Shown piece by piece: positions 43,585-46,654 of a stretch of DNA of 46,654 nucleotides. Position 1 is the stretch's first letter; the number at the start of each line of letters is the position of its first letter. Below the pieces are notes generated by a model. That model had not been told where the DNA came from, ran no database searches, and saw only the letters and a list, made by a program, of their open reading frames with translations. The translations under genes and the position numbers were made by a program. Source of the DNA: SAR202 cluster bacterium (GTDB taxonomy: Bacteria; Chloroflexota; Dehalococcoidia; Lucifugimonadales; GCA-2712585); NCBI GenBank assembly GCA_016872285.1, contig VGZZ01000018.1:1-46654 (forward strand), in the 5' to 3' direction.

Positions 43585-46149
43585 TTAGGCGGGAGTGCCG
43601 GGCCGTCGCGCCATACGCATGAGGAAGAAGCCGCCGACGCCCAGCAACGCTACCAAGGCCACCGCTACCACGGCGATGAGGATTATGCCGGAGCCGCCGC
43701 CGTCATCGTCGGTGGCGGGGGGCTGGCCGTCGATGGGGAAGTCCTGGCTGCTAGCGGCGCCGGGGCGCTCCGCCACCTCCAGGTTCACGCGGCGCTCGGC
43801 CAGGGCGGAGACCTGGTCGCTGAAGGCGGTGATGTATAGCTGGTAGAGGCCCAGAGAGAGTTTGTTGGTGTCATCCTTGGAGAGGCTGATGCGGTACGCG
43901 CCGTCGCCGGTGCGCTGGGCGTCGCCGGAGGCCGCCAGCTTGTTGGCGACGGGGTCGAAGAGGCGATACTTGACGCCGAGGGCGCCCGGGCCTTGAGCCT
44001 GGATGTCGATGGCGCCGTCGAAGCCTTTGCCGAGGACGGGGGCGCGGACGCTGCTAATGGCGACGGCGGGGGGCGCGCCGAAGTGCCAGTCGCCGGGCTT
44101 GAAGGGGTAGGAGCTATCGCGGTAGGCCTGGAGCTCGGCAAACTGGGCGGGGGCATCGAAGCGCGTCAGCATATAGGAACCGTTGCTGATAACAGCCAGG
44201 TTGCGCTGGGCGATCCATTCGGAGGAGGCGGTATAGCGCTTCACGGCGTCGTCACGGCTGACGAGGGTGGTGCTGCCGACTTTGAAGACATTTTCGGGGA
44301 CCTTGCCGGCGGTCTGGAACTCGCGCAGGGTGTTGCGAACCTCGCGGGCGTGGCGGTCCAGGATAAGGCTGAGCCAGTCGACGCCGAAGCGGGAGGCGGC
44401 GGTATCGCTGTAGGCCAGGCGGCGCTTGGTGAACACCAGCTCGTCCATGGCGGCCAGCATCTCCCAGGGGGTGGTGAGACCGGAGGGCGTGGCGTATTCG
44501 GCGATGTAGTCGGGAGCGAAGTGCCAGTAGTCGACGTAGACTTCCAGACGGCTGCTGTCCACGATTCGGTAGCCCTTGATGGTCTCCAGGTAGGGCTTGC
44601 TGGTGGTGGCCTGGGCGAATTCGATGTTGGCCTTGTTGGGGTTGTAGGCGATATCGAAGCCCTGGTAGATGGAGTAGATAACGTCCGCCATGGTGATGGG
44701 CTGGCCGTTGTGCCACTTGGCGTTGAAGTACTTGGAGAAGTCGAAGGTGACCTTGCTGGTGGCCTGGGCGCCGGAGGCGACGTTTTTGAAGGCGTTGGAA
44801 GGCACGTCCCACAGGACGGCTTCGCCGGGGATGGCGAGCTTGCCGCTGGGGCCGGAGGTTTCCACTTTATAGCTAACGCGGAAGGGTATGGGGAGGCCGG
44901 TGAAGGGGTGGCGGGCCATGGGCGGGTCGAAGATGTTGCGCCAGATATCGACGCTATAGACGTCGCCGAAGCCGCCCTCGGGGTTCCAGGTGGTGCGCTC
45001 CGTCCACACCCACTGGTTGCCGATGGTAACGCTGTCCTTGCCCTCAATGTAGGCCTCGCGCAGGGTCCAGAGAGCCTTGGGGCCGGAGGCGATGTCCTGG
45101 GTGACGCCGTGGACCTTGTCGGTGGCGGGGAAGGTGTTGGAGACGGTGGCGACCCAGAGGCGGATGGACTCGTCCAGGCTGAGGCGCGTCATCTCCTGGT
45201 ATAGACGGGTGCGCTCGTTGACGTCGGCGAACTGGCCTCGATAGATGCGCTGTCCGATTTCGTCCAGCTTCTGGTTGGCGTACTGCCAGTAACCGACCTC
45301 CTGCCAGCCGGGCATGTTGCCCAGCCAGGGGGCGGACATCTGGTTGATGGTGACGTAGTCGTAACGCTCAGCGGCGCCGCGGCCCCAGCCTTCGGTATAG
45401 ATATGCCACTGGAACTGCTGGGGGTCGGTGCTGTAGACGTTGAGGACGGCGGGGGCGAACTGGTGGTAGACGCGGCTGACGGTGAAGCCGAGCTTATCGA
45501 GTTCGGCGCTGACCAGGTCGCCGATTTCACGGCGCTCGTCCTCGACTCGGATGATGAACTTTAGCTGGATAGGCCGGCCGTTGAAGCTCCACTTGCCGTT
45601 GGACATGGTGGCGCCGGCGGAGGTCATGGCCCGGTCGACAAGCTGTTTGGCCTTCTGGGGATCGTAGGCGATGTCGAACTCCTGGGCCAAGGCGGCGACA
45701 TCCAGGTAGTCGTAGTCGGAGGGGCTGACGTGGGTGACCATGGGCTCCGCCAGGCCCTCGTAAATCTCCTGGGATATGAAGGGGCGGTTGATGACGTGCT
45801 GGATGGCGCGGCGGACCTCTTTGATGGAGAAGGGGTTAAACTCGCCGCGGACGGCGGGGGCGGGGTTGAGGATGAGGGAGAGGGTGGAGGCAGGGGCGCG
45901 ATAGGTGGCGACGCCCTGGGCACCTTCCAGCTGCTTGGCCGCGGCGGTCTTGAGGCTGAAGACGTACATATCGATGTCGCCGTTGCGGAGGGAGTTGGAG
46001 GCGACGTCGTTGTTGACGGCGCGGAAGAGGAGGCGGTCGGCGGCGGGGCCGGGCCGGCTATGGGGCGGCTTGTAGGTCTGGGCGGAGACAGCGCCCAGGG
46101 CGAGCATAGAGAATAGAGTCAGGGTTAGCAGAATTAAGGCTAATCGCAT
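43585..46149 (-). CDS. membrane-anchored peptide-type binding protein with swapped halves
   Basis: An 854-residue extracytoplasmic solute-binding protein of the SBP_bac_5 type, about 300 longer than usual. A Sec signal (1-23, cut near VSA-QT) is followed by residues 38-350, which look like the C-terminal half of the family (LRNGDIDMYVF, FSIKEVRRAIQHVINRPFIS, YDPQKAKQLVD, LDKLGFTV). Residues 355-690 look like the N-terminal half (KWHNGQPITMADVIYS, NGSYMLTRFDA). A beta-sandwich (690-793), an acidic linker, a membrane helix (821-844) and a basic tail end it. AAGGA lies ten bases before the ATG. Confidence 0.85.
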   Translation of the reverse strand: MRLALILLTLTLFSMLALGAVSAQTYKPPHSRPGPAADRLLFRAVNNDVASNSLRNGDIDMYVFSLKTAAAKQLEGAQGVATYRAPASTLSLILNPAPAVRGEFNPFSIKEVRRAIQHVINRPFISQEIYEGLAEPMVTHVSPSDYDYLDVAALAQEFDIAYDPQKAKQLVDRAMTSAGATMSNGKWSFNGRPIQLKFIIRVEDERREIGDLVSAELDKLGFTVSRVYHQFAPAVLNVYSTDPQQFQWHIYTEGWGRGAAERYDYVTINQMSAPWLGNMPGWQEVGYWQYANQKLDEIGQRIYRGQFADVNERTRLYQEMTRLSLDESIRLWVATVSNTFPATDKVHGVTQDIASGPKALWTLREAYIEGKDSVTIGNQWVWTERTTWNPEGGFGDVYSVDIWRNIFDPPMARHPFTGLPIPFRVSYKVETSGPSGKLAIPGEAVLWDVPSNAFKNVASGAQATSKVTFDFSKYFNAKWHNGQPITMADVIYSIYQGFDIAYNPNKANIEFAQATTSKPYLETIKGYRIVDSSRLEVYVDYWHFAPDYIAEYATPSGLTTPWEMLAAMDELVFTKRRLAYSDTAASRFGVDWLSLILDRHAREVRNTLREFQTAGKVPENVFKVGSTTLVSRDDAVKRYTASSEWIAQRNLAVISNGSYMLTRFDAPAQFAELQAYRDSSYPFKPGDWHFGAPPAVAISSVRAPVLGKGFDGAIDIQAQGPGALGVKYRLFDPVANKLAASGDAQRTGDGAYRISLSKDDTNKLSLGLYQLYITAFSDQVSALAERRVNLEVAERPGAASSQDFPIDGQPPATDDDGGGSGIILIAVVAVALVALLGVGGFFLMRMARRPGTPA

Positions 46150-46504
46150 ATTTACGCCGTCCTTTATGACTGCCGGGGTTTGTTGACTCTAAAGGTGTAA
46201 GAGAAAATCCAGCGTGTCTTCAATCGGGATACCATCCCCTTTGTCCCCTTGCTGCTGGAAGGGGAAAGAAAAGTAAGATCACCTCATCACCCTCCTTCGG
46301 CCAGGCTCAGGACGGCGTCTAACTCCCTCTTCTCCTTTGCAATAGGAGAAGAGGGAGAACCAGAATGGGACACCCAGACCCACCGATTCATACGGTGAAT
46401 GGATCGCTTGAGCTAGCCCAAGCTGTCCTCAGAGCTTGAAACATTGTCGCTGTATTAAATATATGCCCTATATTAATCTTCCTGCAAAGCGGCCCAGCGG
46501 ACGG
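46150..46504. repeat. spacer with family B repeat, copy 3
   Basis: No gene is visible. 46225-46363 is an inverted family B copy with the 14-bp stem at 46323-46336 and 46344-46357 and the 25-base insert at 46294-46318. On the minus strand near 46490-46455 there is TTGCAG followed 18 bases later by TATATT, a weak candidate promoter for the binding-protein gene. Confidence 0.65.
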
Positions 46505-46654
46505 TCATGTGACGGGGCTGGCGGGGCGGTTATAGCGGCGGATGAGGAGGAAGCCGCCAATGAAGGCCAGGACCATGGTGGGGATGGCGCCGGCCAGGAG
46601 GCCGATGATGAGCCAGAGGGCCTTATTGTCATCGCCGTCGTCGGAGCCGCCGGC
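46505..46654 (-). CDS. C-terminal end of a second anchored binding protein (partial)
   Basis: The last 49 residues of a gene that starts beyond the window. They read as an acidic/glycine linker (GGSDDGDDNK), a membrane helix (ALWLIIGLLAGAIP and on to FIGGFLL) and a short basic tail (IRRYNRPASPVT). This is the same linker-helix-tail layout as the end of the neighbouring binding protein, so it is probably a paralogous binding protein of the same transporter cluster. Only the layout supports this. Confidence 0.6.
   Translation of the reverse strand, partial: AGGSDDGDDNKALWLIIGLLAGAIPTMVLAFIGGFLLIRRYNRPASPVT

Noticed and set aside
43993-45204. 403-residue plus-strand frame opposite the binding protein
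   Set aside because: It is a Gly/Val/Asp-rich antisense mirror of a well-supported coding gene.

Overview
The window is a 46.7 kb piece of a GC-rich bacterial chromosome, mostly housekeeping genes. Gene content points to Chloroflexota, probably a Dehalococcoidia/SAR202-type lineage. The evidence is a DUF951 gene beside pyrF, an archaeal-type fructose-1,6-bisphosphate aldolase/phosphatase, a eukaryote/archaea-like IleS, split B12-dependent acyl-CoA mutase architecture, membrane-anchored large peptide-binding proteins, frequent GTG/TTG starts, and many short palindromic repeats between genes. The assignment is an inference; no rRNA or marker phylogeny is available here.

Layout. 1-4.2 kb: a gamma-glutamyltransferase-like enzyme, a Gfo/Idh/MocA oxidoreductase and a GlcG/HbpS-like protein, separated by repeat-filled spacers. 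4.2-6.9 kb (minus): PAP2 phosphatase, a small membrane protein, plsY and ilvE. 6.9-11.1 kb (plus): comEA-comEC (DNA uptake), rph and a tiny Cys-motif protein behind a leader with two tandem hairpins. 11.2-15.9 kb (minus): tlyA-pfkB-ileS, coupled by overlaps. 15.9-19.4 kb (plus): the classic rpmH-rnpA-yidD-yidC-jag operon with a PQQ-propeller lipoprotein inserted before yidC, and with the basic tail of YidC encoded inside the start of jag. 19.5-24.7 kb (plus): purF, purM, purH and tpx. 24.8-29.5 kb: an unknown exported protein, an endonuclease III relative, sfsA and aconitase. 29.6-31.0 kb (minus): a CAP-domain protein in lower-GC DNA, a small unknown gene and a CAU tRNA.

31.0-34.9 kb (minus) holds the most unusual locus: two consecutive gene fusions, rdgB-moaA followed by rnhA-moaC, joined by an ATGA overlap. 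MoaA and MoaC are the two enzymes that turn GTP into cyclic pyranopterin monophosphate. Here each is fused to a nucleotide or nucleic-acid quality-control enzyme. Upstream lies a bifunctional FBP aldolase/phosphatase gene with its own terminator. 35.1-38.2 kb (minus): an acyl-CoA mutase large subunit with isobutyryl-CoA-mutase-type specificity residues, then pyrF and a DUF951 gene.

38.8-46.7 kb (minus): a complete peptide/nickel-type ABC importer (binding protein, two permeases, two ATPases) plus the 3' end of a second binding protein. The binding protein has the two halves of the SBP_bac_5 fold in swapped order, followed by a beta-sandwich and a C-terminal membrane anchor. Its DppC partner carries an extra extracytoplasmic domain of about 215 residues. 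At least four families of short palindromic repeats fill the intergenic spaces, two of them with compensatory stem changes between copies.
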